The notes under the pieces were generated by a model. The model did not search any database. It was not told the origin of the DNA and worked only from the letters and a program-made list of their open reading frames with translations. From Alphaproteobacteria bacterium (GTDB taxonomy: Bacteria > Pseudomonadota > Alphaproteobacteria > Micavibrionales > Micavibrionaceae), in contig JAGRIJ010000029.1 in assembly GCA_020443295.1 (NCBI GenBank), positions 1-36,816 of the forward strand: 36,816 bases of DNA, read 5' to 3'. Shown here piece by piece: positions 7,192 to 16,634 of this stretch. The translations under genes were made by a program, and so were the position numbers. Position 1 is the first letter of the stretch. Each line of letters begins with the position of its first letter.

Positions 7192-9525
7192 ATGCTTTCC
7201 CGCAACCTTGAACAAACCCTCCACCGTGCTTTGGCTGTGGCCAACGAGAAGCATCATGAGTATGCGACTCTTGAGCACCTTTTATACGCGCTGGCGAGCG
7301 ATCCGGATGCGATGGCGGTGCTGCGGTCGTGCGGGATTGATCTGGACGATCTGAAATCCAAGATCATGCATTATATCGAAAATGACCTGAGCTATCTGAT
7401 CAATTTCGAGATCGAGGAGGCTAAGCCGACGAACACGTTCCAGCGCGTTCTGCAACGGGCGGCGATTCACGTGCAATCTTCCGGCCGGGAAGAAGTGACA
7501 GGCGCAAACGTGCTGGTTGCGATGTTCTCGGAACGGGAAAGCCATGCCGTGTATTATCTGCAGGAAAATGATATGACGCGGTTCGATGCGGTCAATTATA
7601 TCTCTCACGGGATTGCAAAAGTGCCGACCCAGAGCCGGACCGACAAGCCCCCAACGGGGATCGAGGAGCCGCCGAAGGATGCTGCCAAGACCGGGCGCGA
7701 GGCGCTGGATGCTTACTGCATCAACCTGAACGAAAAAGCACGGAACGGGAAGATCGACCCGCTGATCGGACGGGAAAAAGAAGTCGAGCGGACCATCCAG
7801 ATTCTCTGCCGCCGCTCCAAGAATAATCCGCTTTATGTCGGCGATCCCGGCGTGGGCAAGACCGCGATCGCCGAAGGACTTGCGAAACGGATTATAGAAA
7901 AACAGGTGCCGGAAGTCCTGCATGAGGCCGTGATCTTCGCGCTGGATATGGGATCGTTACTGGCCGGAACGCGCTACCGCGGGGATTTCGAGGAGCGGAT
8001 CAAGGCGGTGCTGACCGAGCTAGAGAATATCGACGAGTCGATTTTGTTCATCGATGAGATTCACACCGTGATCGGCGCGGGCGCGACGAGCGGCGGGGCA
8101 ATGGATGCTTCCAACCTGTTGAAACCTGCGCTCTCCAGCGGGCGGCTGCGCTGTATCGGATCGACGACCTATAAGGAATACCGCAATCATTTCGAGAAAG
8201 ACCGCGCGCTGGTTCGCCGGTTCCAGAAGATCGACATTTACGAGCCGAGTCTTGAGGATGCGATAAAAATTTTGAAAGGCCTGCGGCCTTATTACGAAGA
8301 GCATCACAGCGTCAAATACACCAATTCCGCAATTCAGGCCGCCGTCGAGCTGTCGGCGAAATATATCGGCGACCGCAAGCTGCCGGACAAGGCGATTGAT
8401 ATAATCGATGAAGTCGGCGCGGCGCAGATGCTGGTTCCCGAAGGCGACCGCAAGAAGACGATCGGCGTTAAAGATATCGAGGATGTCGTCGCGGCAATCG
8501 CGCGCATTCCCTCCACCACCATCAACAAGAACGACCGCGAGGCGTTGCAGAATCTCGACCGCGATCTCAAGCGGCTGGTGTTCGATCAGGATCAGGCGAT
8601 CGAGGCGTTGACCAATGCGATCAAGCTTTCGCGCGCGGGACTGCGCGATGCAGAAAAGCCGATCGGGTGTTACCTGTTCTCCGGTCCTACGGGGGTCGGG
8701 AAAACCGAGGTGGCGCGGCAACTGGCGAAATCGCTTGGCGTCGAGCTGATCCGGTTCGACATGTCGGAATATATGGAGCGGCATTCCGTTTCACGGCTGA
8801 TCGGGACGCCGCCGGGCTATGTCGGGTTCGATCAGGGTGGGTTGCTGACCGATAAGGTCGACCAGCATCCGCATTGCGTGCTGCTGATGGACGAGATCGA
8901 AAAAGCGCACCCGGATCTTTTCAATATCCTGCTGCAAGTCATGGATTACGGGAAGCTGACGGATAATAACGGCAAGAGCGTGGATTTCCGGAATGTCATC
9001 CTGATCATGACCACCAACGCCGGCGCGCAGGAGATGGCGCGCAAGCCCATCGGCTTCGGACGGGAAGTGGGCGCTTCGATGGATTACGCAGAAAACGAGG
9101 CGATCACAAAAATGTTCTCGCCGGAATTCCGCAACCGCCTGGACGCGATCGTGCCGTTCCAGAACCTCCAGCCCGAGACAGTGGAGAAGGTCGTCGACAA
9201 GTTCATCATCCAGCTGGAATCGCAGCTTTCGGACCGCAATGTTTCCATCGAGCTTTCGCATGAGGCGCGGAAATATCTGGCCGAAGCCGGGTACGATGTG
9301 ACGATGGGGGCTCGGCCGCTGGCGCGGATCATTCAGGAGAAGGTCAAGCGTCCGCTGGCCGAGGAAATCCTGTTCGGCAAGCTAAGCAAGGGTGGGCTGG
9401 TCTTTATCGATTATGACGGGTCAGCGCTGACGTTCAGCTATCAGGACGACAAGGAAGCGGCCAAGCTCAAAGCCAAGCTGAAGAAAAGTTCCAAGAAGCT
9501 GGAAGAAGAAAAACTGCCTGAGTAG
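7192..9525 (+). CDS. clpA: ATP-dependent Clp protease ATP-binding subunit ClpA
   Basis: ClpA is the hexameric unfoldase that feeds substrates to ClpP. The 777 residues show the expected order: a Clp N-domain (about 1-145, where ClpS docks), a charged linker, then the first AAA+ module with Walker A GDPGVGKT at 217-224 and Walker B ILFIDE at 284-289. The second AAA+ module has GPTGVGKT at 498-505 and [16 protein letters not shown]. An IGFGRE segment near residue 620 is the expected ClpP-docking loop. There is no long coiled-coil middle domain, which separates it from ClpB and ClpC. The ATG at 7192 follows AAGGC. clpP is not in the window. Confidence 0.97.
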   Translation: MLSRNLEQTLHRALAVANEKHHEYATLEHLLYALASDPDAMAVLRSCGIDLDDLKSKIMHYIENDLSYLINFEIEEAKPTNTFQRVLQRAAIHVQSSGREEVTGANVLVAMFSERESHAVYYLQENDMTRFDAVNYISHGIAKVPTQSRTDKPPTGIEEPPKDAAKTGREALDAYCINLNEKARNGKIDPLIGREKEVERTIQILCRRSKNNPLYVGDPGVGKTAIAEGLAKRIIEKQVPEVLHEAVIFALDMGSLLAGTRYRGDFEERIKAVLTELENIDESILFIDEIHTVIGAGATSGGAMDASNLLKPALSSGRLRCIGSTTYKEYRNHFEKDRALVRRFQKIDIYEPSLEDAIKILKGLRPYYEEHHSVKYTNSAIQAAVELSAKYIGDRKLPDKAIDIIDEVGAAQMLVPEGDRKKTIGVKDIEDVVAAIARIPSTTINKNDREALQNLDRDLKRLVFDQDQAIEALTNAIKLSRAGLRDAEKPIGCYLFSGPTGVGKTEVARQLAKSLGVELIRFDMSEYMERHSVSRLIGTPPGYVGFDQGGLLTDKVDQHPHCVLLMDEIEKAHPDLFNILLQVMDYGKLTDNNGKSVDFRNVILIMTTNAGAQEMARKPIGFGREVGASMDYAENEAITKMFSPEFRNRLDAIVPFQNLQPETVEKVVDKFIIQLESQLSDRNVSIELSHEARKYLAEAGYDVTMGARPLARIIQEKVKRPLAEEILFGKLSKGGLVFIDYDGSALTFSYQDDKEAAKLKAKLKKSSKKLEEEKLPE

Positions 9526-9545
9526 GAACAGGTCTGGCTGGTTTT

Positions 9546-10418
9546 CTAAGCGTGTTCCGGCGGGTTGTGGTCGGGTTCGCCCGATCCGGCGGGGGGTTCG
9601 TTGATCGTCTGCCAGCCCTTACGGGGTGTGAGGATTTCCATGCGGACAATTTTGAGCGGTTCCGTTCCCGAGTATTTCAGGCTGATTCCCTGCGGCTGTT
9701 CGTCTTCGTTCCGGTCGGCGCGGCGTTCGGTGCGACTGATCGCATCGCGGATGACCTGCTCCTCATGCCGGAGATAGGTTTCGCCGTGCGTCTCCACGAG
9801 ATAATCGCGCAGCGCCTGCAGGAGCGCATATTCGGAGATGCGCGGCTCACGGTTCATTTCACTCACCCGTGCCTCCAATTGATCGGGCGGAAGCGCCTTA
9901 AGTTCTATCAGGCGAGCGGTATCCATGGGTTCGTCCCAAGACATGAAAAGAGTCTGCTGCGCAGGATCGTGCGGGCCGAGCACATCGAATTCAAGGCCGT
10001 CGCGATCTTCATCATTGACGATGCGGATGGCGCGGATTTTCGTACCGTCCGAGAGAACAATGCGATCGGCGGGCGCATCCTGAAACGTCTGCGCGAATCT
10101 GAAGAAGGCCATTTTGGCCACATCCGGGTTGTCTTCATAATCAATATCCCAGCCTTCAGAAAAATCGCACGCTACGGTGGCGATAACCGGAGCGCCTATT
10201 CTGGGTTTCGTTAATTCCTCATCCAGATCATCGGGGGGCGTTATGCCGATATTCTCCGTGCGTCTGCGGCTGCTGTTGACGAAAAAGCCGTTACGCTGGC
10301 CCGCATGGGGAACCCATTGGGGGCCAATGGTCTGGGCGTGATGCTCAAAGAGGGAGCGCAGGGTTTCATCATCCTGTCCCGCCGTCGTGAGATGGTAGAC
10401 CAAAAGAGGCTTAGCCAT
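9546..10418 (-). CDS. Uncharacterised 290-residue protein
   Basis: I do not recognise this protein. It has no signal peptide or membrane segment, so it is probably cytoplasmic. It is acidic and polar, with an N-terminal strand (KPLLVYHLTTAG), a middle region rich in Asp/Glu, a helical segment around residues 165-215, and a Pro/Gly-rich tail ending NPPEHA. The ATG at 10418 is preferred because GGCGGG lies 6 bases upstream; a GTG at 10445 would add nine residues. It converges on clpA with 20 bases between the stops. Coding is supported by length and by codon use resembling its GC-rich neighbours. Confidence 0.7.
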   Translation of the reverse strand: MAKPLLVYHLTTAGQDDETLRSLFEHHAQTIGPQWVPHAGQRNGFFVNSSRRRTENIGITPPDDLDEELTKPRIGAPVIATVACDFSEGWDIDYEDNPDVAKMAFFRFAQTFQDAPADRIVLSDGTKIRAIRIVNDEDRDGLEFDVLGPHDPAQQTLFMSWDEPMDTARLIELKALPPDQLEARVSEMNREPRISEYALLQALRDYLVETHGETYLRHEEQVIRDAISRTERRADRNEDEQPQGISLKYSGTEPLKIVRMEILTPRKGWQTINEPPAGSGEPDHNPPEHA

Positions 10419-10481
10419 TGAATTCCCGCCTTTTTCTTTCGCCACGGGAATTATACATAAAGAACGGCCCGGGCGAAAATT

Positions 10482-10943
10482 TTATTTGAGCTCAAAAAGG
10501 GCATCGACCTCGACGGCTACACCGCGCGGGAGAGAAGCCACACCCACAGCGGCGCGGGCGTGTTTGCCGGCCTCGCCCATTACGGCGGCGATCAGGTTGG
10601 AGGCGCCGTTCGCGACTTCCGGCTGGTCGGTGAAATCAGGCGTGGAATTGACGAAAACGCCCAGGCGCACGCAGCGAGCAACCTTTGACCAGTCGCCGTC
10701 TACGGCTTTATTGACCTGCGCGAGGATATTGAGCGCACAGGCTTCGGCGGCTTTTACCCCTTCTTCCTTGGTCAAATCCTCTCCCAAGCGGCCCTTATGC
10801 ATCGGCTGGCCGTTCAGAAAGGGAATCTGCCCGGCAATGTGAAGGGATTTACCGGAGATGACGAAGGGGACGTAATTGGCCGCGGGAGATGCCGCCTCCG
10901 GCAGGTCGTGTCCGAGTTCCTTGAGTTTGGCTAGAAGATTCAT
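10482..10943 (-). CDS. RidA family protein (YjgF/YER057c/UK114 superfamily)
   Basis: The 153-residue product matches the slightly longer RidA subfamily. It has an N-terminal helix (LLAKLKELG), then VISGKSLHIAGQIPF, a central AAEACALNILAQV helix, CVRLGVFVNSTPDF, and the C-terminal HARAAVGVASLPRGVAVEVDALFE. The segment with R between AAVG and the final strands is the place where enamine/imine deaminases bind the substrate carboxylate. Archetypal RidA destroys reactive 2-aminoacrylate; the substrate of this subgroup is less certain. The ATG at 10943 follows GGAAAGGG; an upstream ATG at 10988 has no good ribosome site. It is divergent from the NDUFA12 gene with 77 bases between starts. Confidence 0.9.
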   Translation of the reverse strand: MNLLAKLKELGHDLPEAASPAANYVPFVISGKSLHIAGQIPFLNGQPMHKGRLGEDLTKEEGVKAAEACALNILAQVNKAVDGDWSKVARCVRLGVFVNSTPDFTDQPEVANGASNLIAAVMGEAGKHARAAVGVASLPRGVAVEVDALFELK

Positions 10944-11020
10944 GTTTTTGCCCTTTCCGTTTTTTTCATCCTCTGCCATAATCGCCACGGCTTGTAAAGC
11001 CGCTAAAGGATTTCAGGATT

Positions 11021-11416
11021 ATGGGTTTTTTCAGTTATCTCGGCGCACAGTCGCCTGCCTATACGATGATCGTCACGCTTTTTTCCGGGGGAAAGAAGGT
11101 GGGGACCGATCCTTACGGCAACCGCTATTATGAGGCCAAGCCGCGCAAAGGGTATAAGCGCACGCGGCGCTGGGTGATCTACAAGGGAGAGCCTGAAGCC
11201 TCCAAGGTGCCGCCGGAATGGCACGGGTGGCTGCATCACCAGACGGACGCCGTCCCCAAAGAAGATATGCCCTCTTTCCGCAGGATGTGGCAGAAGCCGC
11301 ACCAGCAGAACATGACGGGCACCACGGGAGCTTACCGTCCGCCGGGACATATTCTCGAAGGCGGCAAACGGGATAAGGCCACGGGGGATTACGAGGCATG
11401 GAGCCCGCCGGATTAA
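11021..11416 (+). CDS. NADH:ubiquinone oxidoreductase subunit NDUFA12 (17.2 kDa accessory subunit)
   Basis: This is an accessory subunit of respiratory complex I found in alphaproteobacteria and mitochondria. The 131 residues show the family pattern in order: GTDPYGNRYYE, RRWVIYKGEPEASKVPPEWHGWLHH, and a C-terminal YRPPGHI segment. It binds the peripheral arm near the iron-sulfur subunits and has no cofactor or signal peptide. AGGATT precedes the ATG. The next genes, mlaD and a DUF2155 protein, are its usual alphaproteobacterial neighbours. The presence of this gene is the best single taxonomic marker in the window. Confidence 0.95.
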   Translation: MGFFSYLGAQSPAYTMIVTLFSGGKKVGTDPYGNRYYEAKPRKGYKRTRRWVIYKGEPEASKVPPEWHGWLHHQTDAVPKEDMPSFRRMWQKPHQQNMTGTTGAYRPPGHILEGGKRDKATGDYEAWSPPD

Positions 11417-11501
11417 TCCTTTGAAGGTCTTGAGGTTTGGCGTTTTTTTGTTTAACCCATTATAGTTCAGGCTTTGATATTCTGTCAGTTAAGAGGAAAC
11501 C

Positions 11502-11987
11502 ATGAAACGCAGTGTGGTCGAAACGGTTTTAGGGGGTGTCGTGATCGTCGCGGCGGGTATGTTCCTGTCCTACGGGTATAAAAAGGCCGATATCGGCAGC
11601 GCGAACGGCTATGAGGTGACGGCGGATTTCACGAGCACCGGCGGTCTGAAAGCCGGAGATCGGGTTCAGATCAGCGGCGTGAAAGTGGGTGTCGTCAAGA
11701 ATGTCGAACTTCTGCCTGAGAGTTATCTGGCGCGAGTGCATCTGGATATCGATCCGGCCTATAAACTTCCGGCGGATACCGCCGCGATGATCAGCAGCGA
11801 GAGCCTGCTGGGCGGGCTTTACATGTCGCTGGAGCCGGGAGCGGATGAACGCCTGATCGAGCCGGGCGGACGCATTCAATATACGCAGGCCCCGCAGAAT
11901 CTTGAACAGCTTTTAGGAAAATTCATTTTCAGTCTGCAAGATGAGAAGAAAAGCAACACTCCGTCAGGCGATCCCGCTATTGAATAA
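11502..11987 (+). CDS. mlaD: Outer-membrane lipid asymmetry MCE protein MlaD
   Basis: The 161-residue protein has one N-terminal membrane anchor (about 8-26) and an MCE domain (about 37-115) with YEVTADFTSTGGLKAGDRVQISGVKVG and DTAAMISSESLLGGLYMSLEPG. A short helical tail near QNLEQLLGKFIF is where MlaD forms its hydrophobic pore. The protein works in the periplasm as a hexamer with the MlaFEB transporter to move phospholipids; mlaE and mlaF are not nearby. AGAGGA lies 5 bases before the ATG. The 3' end overlaps the DUF2155 gene by 47 bases in another frame, which suggests coupled translation. Confidence 0.93.
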   Translation: MKRSVVETVLGGVVIVAAGMFLSYGYKKADIGSANGYEVTADFTSTGGLKAGDRVQISGVKVGVVKNVELLPESYLARVHLDIDPAYKLPADTAAMISSESLLGGLYMSLEPGADERLIEPGGRIQYTQAPQNLEQLLGKFIFSLQDEKKSNTPSGDPAIE

Positions 11988-12720
11988 ACTTTTTGCAGCG
12001 GCCGGACTTTGCTGCGCGCTGGCGGGGTTCAGCGCCGGTACCGCCTCTGCCCGGGAGATGACCGAAGAGCCGCGCATCCGCCTGCGCACGCTGGACAAGA
12101 CGACCGCGCGGACGATGACGTTCGAGGCGGCTGTGGGCAGCACGCTGAAATTCGGATCGCTTTATATCAAGGTGCAATCGTGTCAGAAATCCTCCCCGGT
12201 CGATCAACCGGAAGCCGCGGCGTTCCTGCAAATCTGGGAAGAGGTTCCCGACCCGAAGAAGAGCAAAAACGAAGAGAATAATTCGGAATGGGTGTTCAGC
12301 GGGTGGATGTTCGCCTCCTCGCCCGGCCTGTCGGCGATGGATCATCCGATTTACGATGTGTGGGTTCTCGAGTGCCTGGGGGCGGAGGGCGAACAGACCG
12401 CCACCGCGCAAGGCGACGGGGACGGTGTGACTACGGATGCCGCGCAACCGCAGGAGCCGAAAAACTTCGACAGTTTGCTCAAAGGGCTGACCGGGCACGA
12501 TTCCGAATCCGCTCCTGCCGACGGGGAAAACGGGGAGACGCCCGCGGAAAACTCTCCGGACAAAGCCGCGGGCGATCAGGCGAATACCGATCCTGACGGC
12601 GAGCTTCAAACGCCCGTCGCGCCCGATATCGGGGAAGAGAATATACCGGAGCCGACGCCTGTCGATGTTGAAATTATCGACGATGAGACGCAGGGATTGC
12701 CGCCGAGCGGGGATGAGTGA
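11941..12720 (+). CDS. Secreted DUF2155 domain protein with acidic C-terminal extension
   Basis: A signal peptide ends near GTASA at residues 33-37. The DUF2155 domain spans about 48-146: LRTLDKTTARTMTFEAAVG, then FGSLYIKVQSC, and the ending FSGWMFASSPGLSAMDHPIYDVWVLEC. C81 and C145 probably form a disulfide in the periplasm. About 110 further residues are low-complexity and rich in Glu, Asp, Pro and Gly, which is unusual because most family members I know end soon after the domain. The function is unknown, but the family is a regular neighbour of mlaD or aat. The ATG at 11941 has no strong ribosome site and lies inside mlaD, so a slightly later start is possible. Confidence 0.88.
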   Translation: MRRKATLRQAIPLLNKLFAAAGLCCALAGFSAGTASAREMTEEPRIRLRTLDKTTARTMTFEAAVGSTLKFGSLYIKVQSCQKSSPVDQPEAAAFLQIWEEVPDPKKSKNEENNSEWVFSGWMFASSPGLSAMDHPIYDVWVLECLGAEGEQTATAQGDGDGVTTDAAQPQEPKNFDSLLKGLTGHDSESAPADGENGETPAENSPDKAAGDQANTDPDGELQTPVAPDIGEENIPEPTPVDVEIIDDETQGLPPSGDE

Positions 12721-12747
12721 TTTTCGGTTTTTTATAAGAACATTTTT

Positions 12748-13449
12748 TTACTTAACTGGAATTTTTTCACGATCAACGTATTTATCGCCAAATTCCTTAT
12801 ATTTTTGCTTTATTTTATCCGACATTTTTTTATAGGCGATAACCACTTTTTCGTTTTTGTATTCTTCCGGTACTTTGGTGAAATCAAACTTGGTCATGTC
12901 ATTTATATCTTTTCCAAAAACTTGAGCCGCGATAAAAATATCCCGGGGTTCGGAAGTGATCTGAAGCGTGGACATTATAACATCGCCGGTTAAAATCATT
13001 TCATAGTTTGGAGTAGTAAGTATCTCTACTTTTCCTTTAAAAACAGTATTGTCATATTCCGTTAAAGTAAGGGTGAGTTTTGCCATAAAAGCTTTATTCG
13101 GGGACAGCCAGAATCCTCCATAAGTAGCGACAGGAGTGCCTTCCGGTGTGATATTAAAAGTGTGACCCTCCCAAGCTTTTCCATTAGAAGGGTTATTTTC
13201 CAGACGTTTATCCCAACTTTTATCTTTGTAAAATTTATTGTAGGTTTTGTATATTGTGTCGGGGTTCTTGATAGATATTTCGTAAGTTAAATGCGACATA
13301 AATTGTGCATCGTCTCTTTCTTGTTCAATGTTTGCCCCGCCTTCAATAACCGGAACCTCCATCAACCAATAGTTCACTTTTTCCTGCGCCCAGGCAGGAG
13401 CTAAAGGCATCATTAACAAACAAAGAGCTAAAGCCAGAGCATATCGCAT
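12748..13449 (-). CDS. Secreted protein of unknown function, AT-rich
   Basis: The 233-residue protein begins with a clean signal peptide, MRYALALALCLLMMPLAPAWA, cut before QEKVNYWL. I do not recognise the mature part. It is lysine-rich with many aromatic residues, has no cysteine, no second membrane segment and no repeat, and alternates short beta-like stretches (AKLTLTLTEYDN, YEMILTGDVIMST) with a helical Lys-rich C-terminus. Codon use is clearly AT-richer than that of aat and the DUF2155 gene on either side. It is the last gene of the minus-strand run that includes aat, 31 bases downstream of the aat stop. It converges on DUF2155. Confidence 0.72.
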   Translation of the reverse strand: MRYALALALCLLMMPLAPAWAQEKVNYWLMEVPVIEGGANIEQERDDAQFMSHLTYEISIKNPDTIYKTYNKFYKDKSWDKRLENNPSNGKAWEGHTFNITPEGTPVATYGGFWLSPNKAFMAKLTLTLTEYDNTVFKGKVEILTTPNYEMILTGDVIMSTLQITSEPRDIFIAAQVFGKDINDMTKFDFTKVPEEYKNEKVVIAYKKMSDKIKQKYKEFGDKYVDREKIPVK

Positions 13450-13480
13450 GGCTTAGTATGGCCGGTCATAGGCTTTTTTT

Positions 13481-14158
13481 TCAAGAACTCTCTTCTTCAC
13501 GCATACGGAAATAGCGGGTGATGAGTTCGGCCTCGCTGGTGCCGGGCTGGAGGAAGTCGCCAGGTTTTTTCACCGCGACGCGCAGGACCTTCATATATTC
13601 CTCGTAACGCAATTCATAGACACCGAATTGCTGGAGGTGGTTATTCACGAACTGCGTGTCCAGCACCGTGAAGCCGCCGCGCCAGAGCCGGGCGCACAGA
13701 TACACCAGCGCGACCTTGCTGGCGTTGGGCTGGATGGAGAACATGCTCTCGCCGAAGAACGCGCCGCCCAGAGCGATGCCGTAGAGACCGCCGACCATGT
13801 GGCCGCCGTGCCAGCATTCGACGCTGTGGGCGTGGCCTTCGCGGTGAAGACGCAGGCAGGCGTCCCTGATCTGGCCGTTGATCCATGTTTCGGGGCGGTC
13901 GGGCATCTTGCGGGCGCAGCCGTCGATGACCTGCTCAAAATCGGTATTGATGCGGATGGTATAAAACTGGCCGCGCATGGTCTGGTTTTTGATGATCTTG
14001 CGCAGGCTGCGGGAGATTTTCAGGTCCGCGATGGGGAGCTGGCCGCGCAGTTCGGGGCAAACCCAGTGGATGTATTTGCTGTGCGCGCTCTGAGCCATCG
14101 GGAACAGGCCCTGCTTGTAGGCTTCCAACAGTAACTCCGTCGTCAGAACGAGCTGCAT
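13481..14158 (-). CDS. aat: Leucyl/phenylalanyl-tRNA--protein transferase
   Basis: Aat adds Leu or Phe from charged tRNA to proteins with N-terminal Lys or Arg, creating N-degrons that ClpS recognises. The 225 residues carry the family signatures: EAYKQGLFPM near the start, the pair GHAHSVECWHGGHMVGGLYG, the core FGESMFS at 135-141, and the C-terminal VLDTQFVNNHLQQFG. It is cytoplasmic. It lies 43 bases downstream of accC on the same strand, in the order accB - accC - aat common in alphaproteobacteria. clpS and clpA are 4-10 kb away. Confidence 0.97.
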   Translation of the reverse strand: MQLVLTTELLLEAYKQGLFPMAQSAHSKYIHWVCPELRGQLPIADLKISRSLRKIIKNQTMRGQFYTIRINTDFEQVIDGCARKMPDRPETWINGQIRDACLRLHREGHAHSVECWHGGHMVGGLYGIALGGAFFGESMFSIQPNASKVALVYLCARLWRGGFTVLDTQFVNNHLQQFGVYELRYEEYMKVLRVAVKKPGDFLQPGTSEAELITRYFRMREEESS

Positions 14159-14201
14159 GGTCCCATTATGACGGTTTTACAGGGATTTGTAAAAAGACCC
14201 G

Positions 14202-15605
14202 TTATTCCGCCGCGTCGCGAGCCTTATCGGGTTGTTTTTCGGGCGGCTGGCCCTTTTCGGCCTGCGCCTTTTCCTTGAGCTTCTTTTCGAGCCAGTGAAT
14301 GGTGTACTCACCTTTTATGAAATCCGGCTGCTCAAGGATCCACTGGTGCAGGGGCAAGGTCGTCTTGATGCCCGTTATGACGGTTTCACGGATGGCGCGC
14401 TGGAGCCTGCGAATACATTCCTCGCGGTTACGGCCATGGACGATCAGCTTGCCTATCATTGAATCGTAGTGAGGCGGGATGGAATAGCCGCCGTAGATCG
14501 CGCTGTCGAACCGGACCCCAAGCCCGCCCGGCGCGTGAAACTGATCGATACGGCCCGGCGAGGGCGTAAAATCGTTCGGGTCCTCGGCGTTGATACGGAT
14601 TTCAATGGAATGGCCGCGAAAGCGCATATTCTGTTTCTGAACAGACAGCGGTTCGCCCGCCGCGATACGGATCTGCTCGGCGACCAGATCGATGCCCGTG
14701 ATCATTTCCGTGACGGGATGTTCGACCTGAATGCGCGTATTCATTTCCATGAAATAGAATTTTCCCTTTTCATAGAGGAATTCAATCGTTCCCGCCCCGA
14801 CATAACCCAGCTTGCGGACGGTTTCTGCAGCCAGGGTTCCGATTTCTTCGCGCTGCTCATCGGTCAGGACGGGGGACGGCCCCTCCTCCACCAGTTTCTG
14901 ATGGCGGCGCTGGATAGAACAATCGCGTTCGCCCAAGTGGATCGCGTTGCCATGCGTATCGCCGAAAATCTGGATTTCGATGTGACGAGGTGTTTCAAGG
15001 AATTTTTCGATATAGACGGTGTCGTCGCCAAAATTCGCCAATGCTTCTGACCTTGCGGTTTCGAAAGCTTCCTTGAAGTAATCCGGATGGCGGACGATCT
15101 GCATGCCCTTGCCGCCGCCGCCGCTGGCGGCCTTGATCAGCACCGGGAAACCCATGCCCTTGGCAATTTCCAGCCCTTCCTTTGCGGATTCCACATCGGC
15201 ATCCGAACCGGGCACAACGGGAAGACCGAGTTCCTGCACTGTTTGCTTGGCGCGGACCTTGTCGCCCATTTTTTCGATAATCTCGGGAGACGGGCCAATG
15301 AAAGTAAAGCCGTGTTCTTCCACTTTGCGCGCAAAATCGGCGTTTTCGGACATGAAACCGTAACCGGGGTGAATGGCGTCCGCGCCGGTCAGGGTTGCCG
15401 CCGTGAGGATCGAGGGGATATTGAGATAGCTGTCCTTGGCCTTGGGCGGGCCGATACAGACGGATTCATCGGCCAGGCGCACGGCCATCGAGCTGGCGTC
15501 CGCGGTGGAGTGGACGGCAACGGTGCGAATGCCCATTTCACGGCAGGCGCGCACGATACGGAGCGCGATCTCTCCACGGTTGGCGATGAGGATTTTTTTG
15601 AACAT
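14202..15605 (-). CDS. accC: Acetyl-CoA carboxylase biotin carboxylase subunit
   Basis: AccC carboxylates the biotin on AccB with ATP and bicarbonate, the first step of fatty-acid synthesis. The 467 residues show the N-terminal domain start [15 protein letters not shown], the ATP-grasp glycine loop SGGGGKGM at 161-168, and the metal/catalytic segment [14 protein letters not shown] at 287-300. A roughly 20-residue Lys/Glu/Pro-rich tail extends past the usual end. It begins 19 bases downstream of the accB stop, so the two are surely cotranscribed. accA and accD are elsewhere. Confidence 0.98.
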   Translation of the reverse strand: MFKKILIANRGEIALRIVRACREMGIRTVAVHSTADASSMAVRLADESVCIGPPKAKDSYLNIPSILTAATLTGADAIHPGYGFMSENADFARKVEEHGFTFIGPSPEIIEKMGDKVRAKQTVQELGLPVVPGSDADVESAKEGLEIAKGMGFPVLIKAASGGGGKGMQIVRHPDYFKEAFETARSEALANFGDDTVYIEKFLETPRHIEIQIFGDTHGNAIHLGERDCSIQRRHQKLVEEGPSPVLTDEQREEIGTLAAETVRKLGYVGAGTIEFLYEKGKFYFMEMNTRIQVEHPVTEMITGIDLVAEQIRIAAGEPLSVQKQNMRFRGHSIEIRINAEDPNDFTPSPGRIDQFHAPGGLGVRFDSAIYGGYSIPPHYDSMIGKLIVHGRNREECIRRLQRAIRETVITGIKTTLPLHQWILEQPDFIKGEYTIHWLEKKLKEKAQAEKGQPPEKQPDKARDAAE

Positions 15606-15624
15606 ATGCTTTACCGCCCGCGGT

Positions 15625-16083
15625 TTATTCGATCACCAGCAGGACATCTCCAAATTCCACGGGCTGGCCGTTTTCGACGAGAACCTGCGTGACCGTCCCT
15701 GCGCGGTCGGCCTTGATCGGGTTCATGACCTTCATGGCCTCGATGATCAGGAGCGTATCGCCCGGTTTTACGTTTGTACCCTTGTCGACGAATTTGGGGA
15801 CGCCGGGCTCGGATTGCAGATAGACGGTTCCTACCATCGGGGATTTAACGGCGCCGGGATGAGCGGTCGCCACGTTGCCCGGTGATTCCATATTCGCGAT
15901 CTGCGGCACCGCCGGGTCGGAGGGCATATAAGCAGGCACCGCCGCCACGGCAGGCGCACCAACAAAAGACGATCCCTTTACAACACGAATGATCTTGTCC
16001 CCGTCAGCAACCTCGATTTCCGTGAGGCCCGTTTCCTCCAGAATGTCCGCCAGCTCCTTAATCGCCTTTGCGTCAATTTTCAT
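15625..16083 (-). CDS. accB: Acetyl-CoA carboxylase biotin carboxyl carrier protein
   Basis: AccB carries the biotin that AccC carboxylates. The 152 residues have an N-terminal helical part, an Ala/Pro-rich linker (about 41-75), and a biotinyl domain (about 80-152) with the motif EAMKVMN, in which K118 is the biotinylated lysine. An insert before the thumb region ([13 protein letters not shown]) is normal for bacterial BCCP. It follows aroQ by 78 bases and precedes accC by 19. Confidence 0.97.
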   Translation of the reverse strand: MKIDAKAIKELADILEETGLTEIEVADGDKIIRVVKGSSFVGAPAVAAVPAYMPSDPAVPQIANMESPGNVATAHPGAVKSPMVGTVYLQSEPGVPKFVDKGTNVKPGDTLLIIEAMKVMNPIKADRAGTVTQVLVENGQPVEFGDVLLVIE

Positions 16084-16161
16084 GCCATTTCCTGCTTATG
16101 CTTATTGTGCGCGCAATATTAGCGACTTCCTTCCAAAAGGGAAAGGAGGAAGTCTTCACCC

Positions 16162-16599
16162 CTATTTTGAGAGAATTTCTGCCAGTTTTTCAATGGCTTC
16201 GGTATAGCCTTCCGGCCCTTTTCCCGCGATGCCGTGGACCGCGACCAATTCTACATAGGAAAAATGCCTGAACGTTTCCCGTTCCTTGGGGTTGCTGAGG
16301 TGGACTTCTATGATAGGCATGTCGACGATTTTCAGGGCGTCGTGCAGGGCCAGAGACGTGTGAGTCCACGCTGCGGCGTTTATAATCATCCCTTCATAAA
16401 TGCCACGCGCTTCCTGTACCCATTCGATCATCTCACCTTCGTGGTTGGTCTGGCGGAAATCGACTTTCATATTCAGGCTGTAGGCTTTCTGGTGGCAGAG
16501 ATCTTCGAGATCCCGCAAGGTGTCGATGCCGTAAACCTCCGGCTCGCGGATGCCCAGAAGGTTCAGGTTCGGGCCGTTCAAAATAATAATTTTTTTCAT
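16162..16599 (-). CDS. aroQ: Type II 3-dehydroquinate dehydratase
   Basis: This enzyme dehydrates 3-dehydroquinate in the shikimate pathway. The 145 residues match the small dodecameric type II family: NGPNLNLLG at 8-16, the flexible catalytic loop with R18 and Y23, the NHEGEMIEW segment, INAAAWTHTS with N74 and H80, and EVHLSNPKERE with H100. The ending SYVELVAVHGIAGKG is also typical. It lies within the minus-strand block, 35 bases downstream of a DsbA-like gene. The association aroQ - accB - accC is common in proteobacteria. Confidence 0.96.
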   Translation of the reverse strand: MKKIIILNGPNLNLLGIREPEVYGIDTLRDLEDLCHQKAYSLNMKVDFRQTNHEGEMIEWVQEARGIYEGMIINAAAWTHTSLALHDALKIVDMPIIEVHLSNPKERETFRHFSYVELVAVHGIAGKGPEGYTEAIEKLAEILSK

Positions 16600-16634
16600 G
16601 GGCCAAGCTTTACATTCGTTTTACTGGAGGAAGT

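Noticed and set aside
9525..9558. Inverted repeat GGAACA/TGTTCC after clpA
   Set aside because: The arms are six bases long with a long loop and no T-run, so it is not credible as a terminator.
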